A stretch of 30,381 nucleotides of DNA, from the NCBI GenBank assembly GCA_910586775.1, contig CAJUJN010000052.1, positions 1 through 30,381 on the forward strand, written 5' to 3'. The position numbers were made by a program, and so were the translations under genes. The stretch is from an uncultured Acetatifactor sp. Its GTDB lineage: Bacteria; Bacillota; Clostridia; Lachnospirales; Lachnospiraceae. The notes below the pieces were generated by a model. It was not told where the DNA came from. It did not search any database and saw only the letters and a program-made list of their open reading frames with translations. This document shows, one piece after another, positions 16,882-25,500 of the stretch. Each line of letters opens with the position of its first letter. The first letter of the stretch is position 1.

Positions 16882-17814
16882 GTGAAAAGAAAAACAAAAA
16901 AAGTAAAAAAGAAGGTATATTGGAAGGATAACCTGCAGCTGTTTACGCTGGCGCTTCCGGCCATTATTCTTCTGGGGCTCTTTAACTATTGGCCCATGTT
17001 CGGTGTGATTCTGGCATTTAAGGATTACAAAGTTCCGAAAGGAATATTTGGAAGCCCCTGGGCAGGACTCAAAAACTTCCAGTTTTTCTTCCAGTCACAG
17101 GATGCATGGAGGGTGACGAGAAATACCCTGGGGCTTAACTTTATGTTTATTACGGTTGGCATTATCTGCGGCGTTGCCTTTGCGCTGATTATGTTCGAGG
17201 TGAAGAAGGCAAAGCATGTCAAAGTGTACCAGACAGTATCAATTATTCCAAGCTTTCTGTCATGGGTTGCGGTGGGATACATAGTGTATGCTCTGCTGGA
17301 GCCGACCAAAGGTGTCGTCAATCAGATGCTGGGGCTCTTTGGAGGGGAAGGAATCGCCTGGTATTCGGAAGCGAAGTATTGGCCCGTAATCCTGCTGATC
17401 ACCAAGGTATGGCAGAGCGTGGGGTTGGGAAGCATCATTTACTACGCAGCTTTGATGGGCGTTGACGCAGAGCTGTTTGAGGCGGCGGAGATCGACGGTG
17501 CCACCAGGCTGCAGAAGACCTGGTATGTATCACTGCCGCAGATTGTACCGATCATCATTGTCATGGGAATCCTGGATATCGGCAAGGTTTTCCGTGCGGA
17601 TTTCGGATTGTTCTACAATGTGACAAGGAATGTGGGAGCGCTGTACTCCACAACCGATGTAATCGATACTTATGTATTCAGAGCCCTGATGGCTCAGGGC
17701 AATATCGGAATGTCCAGTGCGGTCGGATTGTTCCAGTCGGTAGTCTGCTTTATCACCCTGATGACTACCAATGCCATTGTAAAAAAGATTTCACCGGAAA
17801 ATGCGTTGTTCTAG
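16882..17814 (+). CDS. Sugar ABC transporter permease, LplB type
   Basis: This is a 310-residue membrane permease with a very basic start (VKRKTKKVKKK) and six hydrophobic segments, the first at about residues 22-45. The coupling loop EAAEIDGATRLQKTWYVSLP is the EAA motif of carbohydrate importers. Its N-terminal part (FNYWPMFGVILAFKDYKVPKGIFGSPWAGLKNF, read in two pieces) is typical of the LplB group, which works with a YtcP-type permease and a DUF3502-type lipoprotein. The start chosen is the GTG at 16882, with AAGGAAGGGG six bases upstream; the longer open frame from 16789 would have no ribosome site and an atypical N-terminus. The next permease starts 14 bp downstream. No ATPase is encoded in the locus, so a shared one must serve it. 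Confidence 0.93.
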   Translation: MKRKTKKVKKKVYWKDNLQLFTLALPAIILLGLFNYWPMFGVILAFKDYKVPKGIFGSPWAGLKNFQFFFQSQDAWRVTRNTLGLNFMFITVGIICGVAFALIMFEVKKAKHVKVYQTVSIIPSFLSWVAVGYIVYALLEPTKGVVNQMLGLFGGEGIAWYSEAKYWPVILLITKVWQSVGLGSIIYYAALMGVDAELFEAAEIDGATRLQKTWYVSLPQIVPIIIVMGILDIGKVFRADFGLFYNVTRNVGALYSTTDVIDTYVFRALMAQGNIGMSSAVGLFQSVVCFITLMTTNAIVKKISPENALF

Positions 17815-17828
17815 GAAGGAGGCAGAAG

Positions 17829-18731
17829 ATGGGCAGCACAAAGGCAAAATCCATAAATACCAAGGAAAAAACAGCCATCTGGGTACATATATTCTTTATT
17901 CTGTTCGGTCTGGTCTGTATCGTTCCGTTTATGATCGTTATCTCGGCATCTTTTTCGGGGGAAACGGACCTGGCTCTAAACGGATTCTCGGTATTGCCCC
18001 GGAAATGGGACCTGACAGCATACGCATACCTGTTTAAGAATCCGAAGACAATTGTAAACGCCTACGTTGTTACAGCAATTATTACGGCAGCCGGGACATT
18101 TCTCGGTGTGGTCTTCATGGCGATGGCGGCATATTGTCTGGCAAGAAATAATTTCCGGTTTACCGGGCTGCTGACGTTTTATATCTTTTTCCCTACTTTG
18201 TTCAGCGGCGGGCTGGTACCCAGCTATATTATCAATACGCAGTATCTGCATCTGACAGACAGGCTTGTGGCATTGATTTTTCCCACACTGATCAATGTGT
18301 TTCATATTATCATGCTGCGAACCTTTTTTAAGCAGCTTCCGGAGTCTCTGTTCGAAGCGGCAAAGATGGACGGCGCCAGTGAGTACAGGATTTTCTTCAC
18401 GATAGTGGTTCCGCTGTCAAAGCCGGTGATAGCCACGGTTGCCTTCCTGGGGGCGTTGGCGAAATGGAACGAGTGGTATAACGCGATGTTGTATATCAGA
18501 AGCGACGAGTTAGTGCCTCTGCAGTATATGCTCCAGAGAATGATGATGAATTTACAGTCGCTGCTGGATGCCATGTCAAATGCCCCGTCTATGGTGAATA
18601 TCCAGGATTTGCCCGGTGAAAACCTGAGAATGGCGATGCTGGTGGTGGCAATCGGGCCTATGATGCTGATCTTTCCGTTCTTCCAGAAATACTTTACACG
18701 GGGCATGACCATGGGCGCCGTAAAAGGATGA
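17829..18731 (+). CDS. Sugar ABC transporter permease, YtcP type
   Basis: This 300-residue permease is the second channel subunit, with six hydrophobic segments starting near residue 20. The coupling loop EAAKMDGASEYRIFFTIVVPLSKP is the EAA motif. The C-terminal QKYFTRGMTMGAVKG is the usual end of YtcP/AraQ-type carbohydrate permeases. An AGGAAGGAGG ribosome site lies directly before the ATG at 17829, and the gene follows the LplB-type permease by 14 bp, so they are co-translated as a heterodimer. The binding-protein gene follows after 127 bp. The substrate is probably an oligosaccharide released from the target glycan (inference from the enzymes around it). Confidence 0.93.
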   Translation: MGSTKAKSINTKEKTAIWVHIFFILFGLVCIVPFMIVISASFSGETDLALNGFSVLPRKWDLTAYAYLFKNPKTIVNAYVVTAIITAAGTFLGVVFMAMAAYCLARNNFRFTGLLTFYIFFPTLFSGGLVPSYIINTQYLHLTDRLVALIFPTLINVFHIIMLRTFFKQLPESLFEAAKMDGASEYRIFFTIVVPLSKPVIATVAFLGALAKWNEWYNAMLYIRSDELVPLQYMLQRMMMNLQSLLDAMSNAPSMVNIQDLPGENLRMAMLVVAIGPMMLIFPFFQKYFTRGMTMGAVKG

Positions 18732-18793
18732 GTGTATCTGCATGTATAACGAGTGAGTGCTTCTGTAATGCAGGTTAAAAAGCGGCAGGCAGT

Positions 18794-18807
18794 TAAATGC
18801 GCTTACG
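18794..18807 (+). promoter_or_regulatory. Weak cre-like site before the binding-protein gene
   Basis: The 14-mer at 18794-18807 (TAAATGCGCTTACG) matches the catabolite-responsive element consensus at 11 of 14 positions, with the GCGCTT core intact. In Firmicutes, CcpA at such sites represses carbohydrate genes when glucose is present. It is a visual match only. Confidence 0.2.
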
Positions 18808-18819
18808 AGTATAAAATTG

Positions 18820-18838
18820 TATTTCAAAAATTGAAATA
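18820..18838. promoter_or_regulatory. 8-bp dyad in the permease/binding-protein gap
   Basis: TATTTCAA (18820-18827) and TTGAAATA (18831-18838) are perfect inverted repeats around AAA, 20 bp before the binding-protein start. As RNA it would be a small hairpin just ahead of the AAGGAGG ribosome site; as DNA it could be an operator. Such elements often allow more binding protein than permease to be made. Confidence 0.45.
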
Positions 18839-18858
18839 AAAGACAAGGAGGATTTATA

Positions 18859-20412
18859 ATGAAAAAACGAGTTATTTCTTTGATGTTGGCAGGCTTTATG
18901 ACAATCGGAATGCTGACAGGATGTGGCAATGGCAATGCTTCGGAGGGCAGCGGCTCTTCCGTCTCCGATACCGGAGATAGCCAGGAAGAGAGCGTCAGCT
19001 CCCAGGAGAGCCAGACAGAGGACAGCCGGGGCGAAGACTCGCAGGAGTCCGAAGCGGCTGACAACGGTGAAACGGTGACAGTTACCTGGTGCCTTCCCCT
19101 TGCAATTGACAAGCCGGCAGATTTCGATCTGGTAATGGAGGATTTAAACCAGAAGATCAAGGATAAAATCAATGTGGAGCTGAATCTGGAGATCATTACC
19201 CAGGGTGAGTTTAATGACAAGATGAAGCTGAAGAGCACCGCCCAGGAGGAGTATGACCTGGTATTTACATCCAACTGGCTGAACAGCTTCGATGAGAATA
19301 TGTCCAGAGACGCATTCCTGCCTGTCACGGATCTGGTGGAGCAGTATGGTCAGGATATCCTGGAAACGATTCCCGACTGGCTGATGGATGTGGCCAGGGT
19401 TGACGGTGAGCTCTATGCCGTACCCAATCAGCAGATTACCGCAAGGCAGATAGGCGTGGTGGTTCTGAAGGAGTATGCGGATAAATACAATCTGGACATG
19501 GATTCCATGACGAGTGTGCGTGACCTTGAAGCGTTTATGGATGAGATTGTGGCAAACGACCCCACCATGTTTGCAATCGATATGCGCGTGGAAGCTATCC
19601 TGGAAGAGAAATATGAGAATCTGGTGTCAGGTTATATCTATGCGGACAAGGAGACCGGAGAGGTGTATACACTGGCCGAGGTTATGGATGAGCAGAAGAA
19701 AGTGGATAACGAGTGGTATCAGAAGGGCTATATCCGTCAGGATATCGCAACCGTCACCGACAATTCCGCAGATGTCAAGGCAAACAGATACGTGATATCC
19801 TGCAGCTCTTACAAGCCCGGATGGGATGCGGAATATACACAGCGTCAGGGGGCGGATTATATCTCCATTCCTGTGGAGGGCGCATTTGTGGGCGCTACTT
19901 CCGGTATTGAGACCATGACCGCAGTAAACGTTAATTCAAAGCATCCCGCGGAAGCAATCAAGCTGCTGAATCTGGTATACTCTGATAAGGAAATCTACAA
20001 TGAATTGCTGTATGGCCTGGAAGGCGTTCATTACAATAAGGTGAGCGAGGGACATGTGGAAGTGCCCGCCGATACGAAATATACTCTGAACGGCAACGGT
20101 TGGAGATTCGGAAATCAGTTCAACGCATGGTATACACCAGGCCAGGAGGATGGCCTCTGGGAGGCAACGGATAAGCTGAACAAGGAGGCACAGGTCTCTA
20201 CCCTGCGCGGATTTACCTTTGACCAGTCAGGGGTACAGGCGGAGCTTGCTCAGTTGGCGGCAGTGTTTGCAGAGTACAAGAACGGACAGTACACCACGAA
20301 CGATATCGACGGCTGGCTTGCCGAGTATAAGGATAAGCTGGAAAAAGCGGGTATTAATACGGTAAAGGAAGAAGTACAGCGTCAGATTGAGGCGTGGAAG
20401 ACTTCGAAATAA
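18859..20412 (+). CDS. Extracellular sugar-binding lipoprotein (LipO/YtcQ type)
   Basis: This is a 517-residue solute-binding lipoprotein. It opens MKKRVISLMLAGFMTIGMLTGCG with a lipobox LTGC at residues 19-22, so Cys22 would be lipidated and hold it on the outer membrane face. A serine/glutamate-rich linker (to about residue 70) is followed by the type-1 sugar-binding domain and a C-terminal region resembling DUF3502, seen in LplA/YtcQ partners of LplB-YtcP permeases. The SD AAGGAGG lies eight bases before the ATG. It follows the two permeases and closes the transporter unit; a strong terminator comes 28 bp after the stop. It would catch the oligosaccharide and may also feed the YesM sensor. 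The family call is firm; the ligand is unknown. Confidence 0.92.
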   Translation: MKKRVISLMLAGFMTIGMLTGCGNGNASEGSGSSVSDTGDSQEESVSSQESQTEDSRGEDSQESEAADNGETVTVTWCLPLAIDKPADFDLVMEDLNQKIKDKINVELNLEIITQGEFNDKMKLKSTAQEEYDLVFTSNWLNSFDENMSRDAFLPVTDLVEQYGQDILETIPDWLMDVARVDGELYAVPNQQITARQIGVVVLKEYADKYNLDMDSMTSVRDLEAFMDEIVANDPTMFAIDMRVEAILEEKYENLVSGYIYADKETGEVYTLAEVMDEQKKVDNEWYQKGYIRQDIATVTDNSADVKANRYVISCSSYKPGWDAEYTQRQGADYISIPVEGAFVGATSGIETMTAVNVNSKHPAEAIKLLNLVYSDKEIYNELLYGLEGVHYNKVSEGHVEVPADTKYTLNGNGWRFGNQFNAWYTPGQEDGLWEATDKLNKEAQVSTLRGFTFDQSGVQAELAQLAAVFAEYKNGQYTTNDIDGWLAEYKDKLEKAGINTVKEEVQRQIEAWKTSK

Positions 20413-20439
20413 ACGGCAGGGATGATATAAAACTGCGAA

Positions 20440-20478
20440 AAAAGGCTGCACCTTGTGCCGGATAGGGTGCGGCCTTTT
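20440..20478 (+). terminator. Strong intrinsic terminator after the transporter unit
   Basis: A 13-bp stem (20440-20452 with 20466-20478, one G-T wobble) closes a 13-base loop, and the downstream arm ends in TTTT. The A-run on the upstream side would make it work on the opposite strand too. It closes the transporter unit before the enzyme genes. Confidence 0.85.
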
Positions 20479-20482
20479 GTGA

Positions 20483-20518
20483 ACTTTATCTCATCGGAAG
20501 ACTTTGTCTCGTCAGAAG
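20483..20518 (+). repeat. Tandem 18-bp direct repeat upstream of the DUF2264 gene
   Basis: ACTTTATCTCATCGGAAG (20483-20500) is followed directly by ACTTTGTCTCGTCAGAAG (20501-20518); 15 of 18 bases match. It lies 5 bp after the terminator and about 120 bp before the next gene. AraC-family proteins typically bind tandem direct repeats of this size, so the YesN-type regulator of this locus is a natural candidate to bind here (inference). Confidence 0.5.
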
Positions 20519-20636
20519 AAACGGAGCCGTACCGCATGCATGGAGGTTTCCTGCTGTCAATGACGGTCGGCAAAGGTTTCCGGACCCGGGCATGATTCCC
20601 GGAAGCATCAATCAGAAATAAGTGAGGGCGAAAGCG

Positions 20637-22355
20637 ATGAAGAATACAAAATTTGAAAACAGAAGCGATTACAGGGAAGCGCTGGAAGAGATGTGCCTGC
20701 CTCTGCGAAGGTATTATTCACCGGGGAAGGCGCTGCTGATGATCGGCCATACAGGGACGCACTACGGAGAAAGGACAGCCGGACTGGAGGGATTTTCCAG
20801 GGTGCTGTGGGGGCTTGTGCCGCTGTGGTATGGGGGCGGAAGCAGCTGCCTGGACGAGTGGGTTCCGGAAGGAATCCGCCACGGGACAGACCCGCAGGAT
20901 TCGGAATACTGGGGGGATTATACAGATGGAGAGCAGGCTTATGTGGAGATGGCAGCGCTGGCATTTGGGGTGTGGATGACGCCTGAAAAGGTGTGGGAGC
21001 CTCTTTCGCGGGAGGAGAGGATTCATTTTCAGGACTGGCTTCTGCAGATCAATACCCACAGGATTTCCGACAATAACTGGTTGTTTTTCAGAGTGCTGGT
21101 AAACTGTGCCCTGCGTCATGTGGGAGCCGTGTACAGTGGGGAGAGGCTTGCCGGGGACCTTGCCAGAGTGGACGATTTCTATCTGGGCGACGGCTGGTAC
21201 AGTGACGGCGAGACAAAGCAGAGAGACTATTATATCGGGTTTGCCATTCATTTTTACTCCCTAATCTACGCAAAGCTGATGGAGAAGGAGGATCCGGAAC
21301 GCTCAGCCAGATATAAGGAGCGGGCGGCTCTGTTCGCCCGGGATTTTATCTACTGGTTCGGCGAAAGGGGAGAAGCGCTTCCCTTCGGGCGTTCCCTGAC
21401 GTACCGTTTTGCGCAGGTCGGCTTCTGGTGCGCCCTGGCATTTGCGGATGTGGAGGCTTTCCCCTGGGGAGTAATCAGGGGAATCGTGAACAGACATTTC
21501 AGGTACTGGTTTTCCTGCCCCATACTGGACGGTGAAAACAAGCTGACCCTGGGGTATGCCTATCCGAACCTGACGGTCTGCGAGGGATATAATGCGCCGG
21601 ATTCTCCTTACTGGTCATGGAAGAGTTTCCTGGTTCTCGCGCTTCCGCCGGAGCATCCGTTCTGGGGAAGTGAGGAACAGGCGCTTCCCGCACTGGAACC
21701 GGTCAGGTATCTGCCTCATCCATGGATGGTCATACAGAGAGGGGAGGACGGTTACGTGACAGCCCTGACATCCGGACAGTATGCGGAATGGGAGCCGGTG
21801 CATGTGGCGGAAAAGTTTGAAAAATTTGCTTATTCCAGCTATTTTGGCTTCCAGTGCCCCAGGTCCTGCTATAACCTGAATCAGGCCGCACCGGACAATA
21901 TGCTTGCTTTTTACAGGGACGGATGTTATTTTGTGCGGAGGAGATGCAGTGAGGTGTCTGTCATAAAAGGAAAGGGCATCTGTTCCAGATGGAGTCCCAT
22001 GGAAGGGATTGAGGTGGAGACCATGCAGGAGCCCTGCGGAAGAGGACATCTCAGGACACATGTGATACATGCACGGTTTTCCTGTAAGGCGGTGGAGAGC
22101 GGGTTTGCCCTGCCTTACCATGAGCCGAAGGAAGTGGCTTCGTCCTGTGCTGAGGGTTTCAGCCGGGCGGACAGCGCTATGGGCATCAGCAGAATAGAAT
22201 TGCGTGAGGGAGAGGGAATGGGAGAGGTGAGCTTCTGTGAAGCCAATGTAAACCTGCTCCATCCCAGGACGGTGCTTCCCAGTATCAGCTATGAGATACC
22301 GGAGGGGGATACGCGGATATGCGTCTATGTGGAGGGCACGCCGCCGGAAGTCTGA
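20637..22355 (+). CDS. DUF2264 family protein, putative cytoplasmic glycan enzyme
   Basis: This 572-residue protein has no signal peptide. The N-terminal two-thirds (about residues 10-370) carries the DUF2264 (PF10022) hallmarks HYGERTAGLEGFSR at 42-55, the WGDYTDGEQAYVEMAALAFGVW stretch and ISDNNWLFFRVLVN. These build an alpha/alpha barrel related to unsaturated-glycan hydrolases. The last 200 residues look like a beta-rich domain. From memory, some members are placed in glycoside hydrolase family 154 (glucuronidase activity); that link was not checked. The start is the ATG at 20637, with GAGGGCG six bases upstream, rather than the in-frame GTG at 20622. It is the first of two cytoplasmic enzymes downstream of the transporter, consistent with breakdown of an imported oligosaccharide, perhaps uronic-acid-containing. 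Confidence 0.8.
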   Translation: MKNTKFENRSDYREALEEMCLPLRRYYSPGKALLMIGHTGTHYGERTAGLEGFSRVLWGLVPLWYGGGSSCLDEWVPEGIRHGTDPQDSEYWGDYTDGEQAYVEMAALAFGVWMTPEKVWEPLSREERIHFQDWLLQINTHRISDNNWLFFRVLVNCALRHVGAVYSGERLAGDLARVDDFYLGDGWYSDGETKQRDYYIGFAIHFYSLIYAKLMEKEDPERSARYKERAALFARDFIYWFGERGEALPFGRSLTYRFAQVGFWCALAFADVEAFPWGVIRGIVNRHFRYWFSCPILDGENKLTLGYAYPNLTVCEGYNAPDSPYWSWKSFLVLALPPEHPFWGSEEQALPALEPVRYLPHPWMVIQRGEDGYVTALTSGQYAEWEPVHVAEKFEKFAYSSYFGFQCPRSCYNLNQAAPDNMLAFYRDGCYFVRRRCSEVSVIKGKGICSRWSPMEGIEVETMQEPCGRGHLRTHVIHARFSCKAVESGFALPYHEPKEVASSCAEGFSRADSAMGISRIELREGEGMGEVSFCEANVNLLHPRTVLPSISYEIPEGDTRICVYVEGTPPEV

Positions 22356-22373
22356 TACGGCATCATTTATCTA

Positions 22374-22453
22374 AAGCGGCAGATGGATTGCCCGGGCGAA
22401 CCGGGATGAAGCGGCAGGCGGATTGTTTCGGGTGATTTCGAATGAAGTGGCAG
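22374..22453 (+). repeat. Imperfect ~35-bp intergenic repeats
   Basis: The element AAGCGGCAG starts at 22374 and 22409, and as AAGTGGCAG at 22445, at steps of 35 and 36 bp. The first two copies also share GGATTG and a following CGGG...GA...ATG pattern. They lie in the 188-bp gap between the DUF2264 gene and the fusion gene. Function is unknown; the 35-bp step is between three and four helical turns. Confidence 0.45.
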
Positions 22454-22515
22454 CGGTCCGGGCAGATGCCCGTGAGACCGGAGAAGGATTCCGCTGGCAG
22501 GAAAAATTGAGTGAG

Positions 22516-22533
22516 TGCCCGCCGAAGCGGGCA
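22516..22533 (+). promoter_or_regulatory. Tight hairpin abutting the ribosome site of the fusion gene
   Basis: TGCCCGC (22516-22522), CGAA, GCGGGCA (22527-22533) form a perfect 7-bp GC-rich stem with a four-base loop. Its last base is the first of the AGGAGGG ribosome site (22533-22539), four bases before the ATG at 22544. In the mRNA this stem would sit against the initiating ribosome and could tune translation or mark a processed 5' end. Confidence 0.5.
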
Positions 22534-22543
22534 GGAGGGTAAT

Positions 22544-25500
22544 ATGAAAAACCGGATATATCAGCTGAATCAGGCAGAAGGTATTTTCTACCCTGCCTTT
22601 GACAGGTATTTATGTAAGGATGAACAGGTCAGTATGGACAGGGGCGAGATTGTGCGGAACTGGGACTCCCTGACGTTTCGGGGCGGCAGCCGTTATACGG
22701 TTCACTGGTCTGGGGAAGTGGAACTGGGAGAGTGGGATTATTTTCTGGCATTTCTGGCTTTCCCGGAGGAGGCGGTCCTGAAAGTGACGGGAGTGGTAAA
22801 CGGGCGGAAGACAATCCTGGCAGAACAGGTCAGGGGAGCCAGGGACCCTTTGGAACTGAGAGGAAGATTTGAAGGCTCCGTCCTGAATGAGCACGGAAAG
22901 GTTTTAACCGATCTGTACCTGGAACTGGATTCTGCCGCGGCACAAAATGTTATGATTTTAAGCTGGCTTGGGCTTTCCAGGTCCGACAGGGAAGCTGACA
23001 TGGAGAAAGGCGTACCTGTGTGGGAAGATGTCTGGGACGAGGAAATTGAGGAGGGCAATCCCGGCAAAATTGCGGATAATATGATTCTCACAGGGGAGGA
23101 AGCAGAGAAAATAAAAGCGTTGGTGGCAGAGGACGCAAAGCTGCAGGAATTCTATCGGAGCAATGCGGAGGAGGCCCTGAAGATTGACCACAGGGCGGTC
23201 ATGAGGGAATATGCGCCTCAGACACCGGGAATGTACCGCTTTGTAAGGATGAGAGACAGGGGAAGAGAGTATCTGGAAGGACCCATTCTGAACCTTGCCA
23301 TTGCCGGTTATCTTCTGGAGAATGGGACTTACAGCGCCCATGCCGCCAGGCTGATTCTGGCACTGACGGCCATGAAATGGTATGAGGGGCCGGTGTGCGG
23401 GATGGAAGGCTCCGCTTTTCATCATGTCTGTTTTACGGAAGAGCACATGCTGACAGAGGTGGTGTTGGCAATGGGGTTCCTGGGAGGCGTGCTGAAAGAA
23501 AGTGCGCGCAGACGGATTGCGGATAAAGTGGAGGCAGCATGGAAGGTGATTGCAGAGAAATGCAGGGAGCCCGGTTATCGGAATTTCATGAATCAGGGGA
23601 TTGTGGGATGCAGGGGGGCTCTTCTGGGAGCGGTATATCTGCAGTTATATAAGGGCGGCTTCGAAGCGGAGATTCAGGATTGTTACAGGAGGCATTCCGG
23701 AATTGTGGAGAGATATCTCACTGCGGAGGGACATTGTGCGGAGGGAGGCGGTTACTTCGAGTATTCTTTCGGTGCATCCGTTCTGCTGTGGCATGTATAC
23801 GCCGGGTATACAGGAAAATCTCTGGAGGAAGTGGTTCCTGCCGTATTCCGCCGGGCAGGAAGATATCAGGAGGCGCTGATGTCCGTGAACAGCCGCAGAG
23901 GACAGCGCATTACCGTGAACTGTGACGGAGGAAACGAGGTATCTTCGCTGCTGTTGGTGTTTATGACACTGGTATGTGATTTCCCGGAAGCAAATAACTA
24001 TCTGATTGCCCGGTTTGAAGGAGAAGGCGAGGCGCTGCCGTCCAAATCCTTTGATATGCTTTTCTACCAGTATTATAAGACTCAGATGAAGCTGCATCCT
24101 TATTACAGAAAAGAAGAGGAGGAGCTCAGCCTGCCCGGCTCGGGACTTCTGGCTTATCGCCGGGGAGGGACCAAGCTGCTGGCAGGGGCAGAGCGAAATC
24201 CTTATACGGGACATTTTCATGAGGACAGGGGACAGATTGTCCTGCAGGCGGCGGGGGAGACGCTTCTGCCGGATTTGGGCACCGTCAGATACGGCAATCC
24301 CAGAAGCCTGCTGATGGAGAAACAGTCGTATCATAACCTTGCATGTCCGGCGGACACGGAGATGCTGGTGGAAAGCGAAAGAGGAAGGAAAGCTGCCGCA
24401 GCCGCGGCCTATCCCATTACGGAAGCGCTGACAGCAGAGGATATGGCGGTTCCGGAGGCCAGGGTTCTTTTTCATGAAATAACATCGGAGGGTTATGATT
24501 TTGCGGTGGAGACAGGGATGCTTTTTGAAGGCTGTGTCAGCGGAATCAGGAGGGGGCATCTGGGCAGGGAATGTCTGCGGCTTACGGACAGCTGGCATTT
24601 TGAAAAAAAGCATCCTCTGATGGTTACATATATATCTTATTTTCCCTGGAAAGTCGTGGCGGACGGGCAGAAGGCGGTATCCGGCAGAATGACTTTGACG
24701 GTGGAATCCGGGCGGCCGGCCGGATTTGAACTGGAGGAGGGAATGACGGATTGCGGCGGGAGACCGGTTCATATTCTCAGGATTTTGACGGAGGTTTCTG
24801 AGATTCAGGAGGTAGTGAGCCATATTAGCTGGAAAGCCAGGGAGATGTCCGTTCAGGATTCCGGCTGGCAGAACAGGCTTGCGTTGCAGGAAAAGCTGGA
24901 CAGAGGAGGCACTGTCCGGATAGAGGAACCGGGTGTCTATGAGATAGAGGACACTTTATTCATTAAGGAACATACCCGTCTGATTCTGGGAGAAGGCGTG
25001 ATGCTGAAACGCTCTGCCTCCAGTGTGGGTTCATTCTTTCTGGTCAACAGAGGCGCTTTCAGCAGAACCTGGGACAGAGGTATCACTATAGAAGGGCTGC
25101 ATCTGATTACGAACGGTGTGGAGGCGAGAAAACACGCGTCGGTGTATGGGCTGACAGGTGAAGTCTCTCTGTTTTATGTCAGGCAGCTTAGGGTATTTGA
25201 TTTTACCTGTATGGACTTGCCGCGCCTGAGCTTTGGACTGCATATCTGTACCTTTGAGGATATTGTACTGGAAAGGCTGCAGGTGGAGGGGCGCAAGGAT
25301 GCGGTGCACCTGGGAACCGGAAAGCGCTTTGTGATACGTCATGGCATTTTCCGCACCTTTGACGACCCTATCGCACTGAATGCCCACGACTATGCGGTGG
25401 CCAATCCGCAGATGGGATGGATAGAGGACGGGCTGATAGAGGACTGTTATGATCTGCCTGACAGAGATACTACGGGGTACTTCTGCCGGATTCTGGCAGG

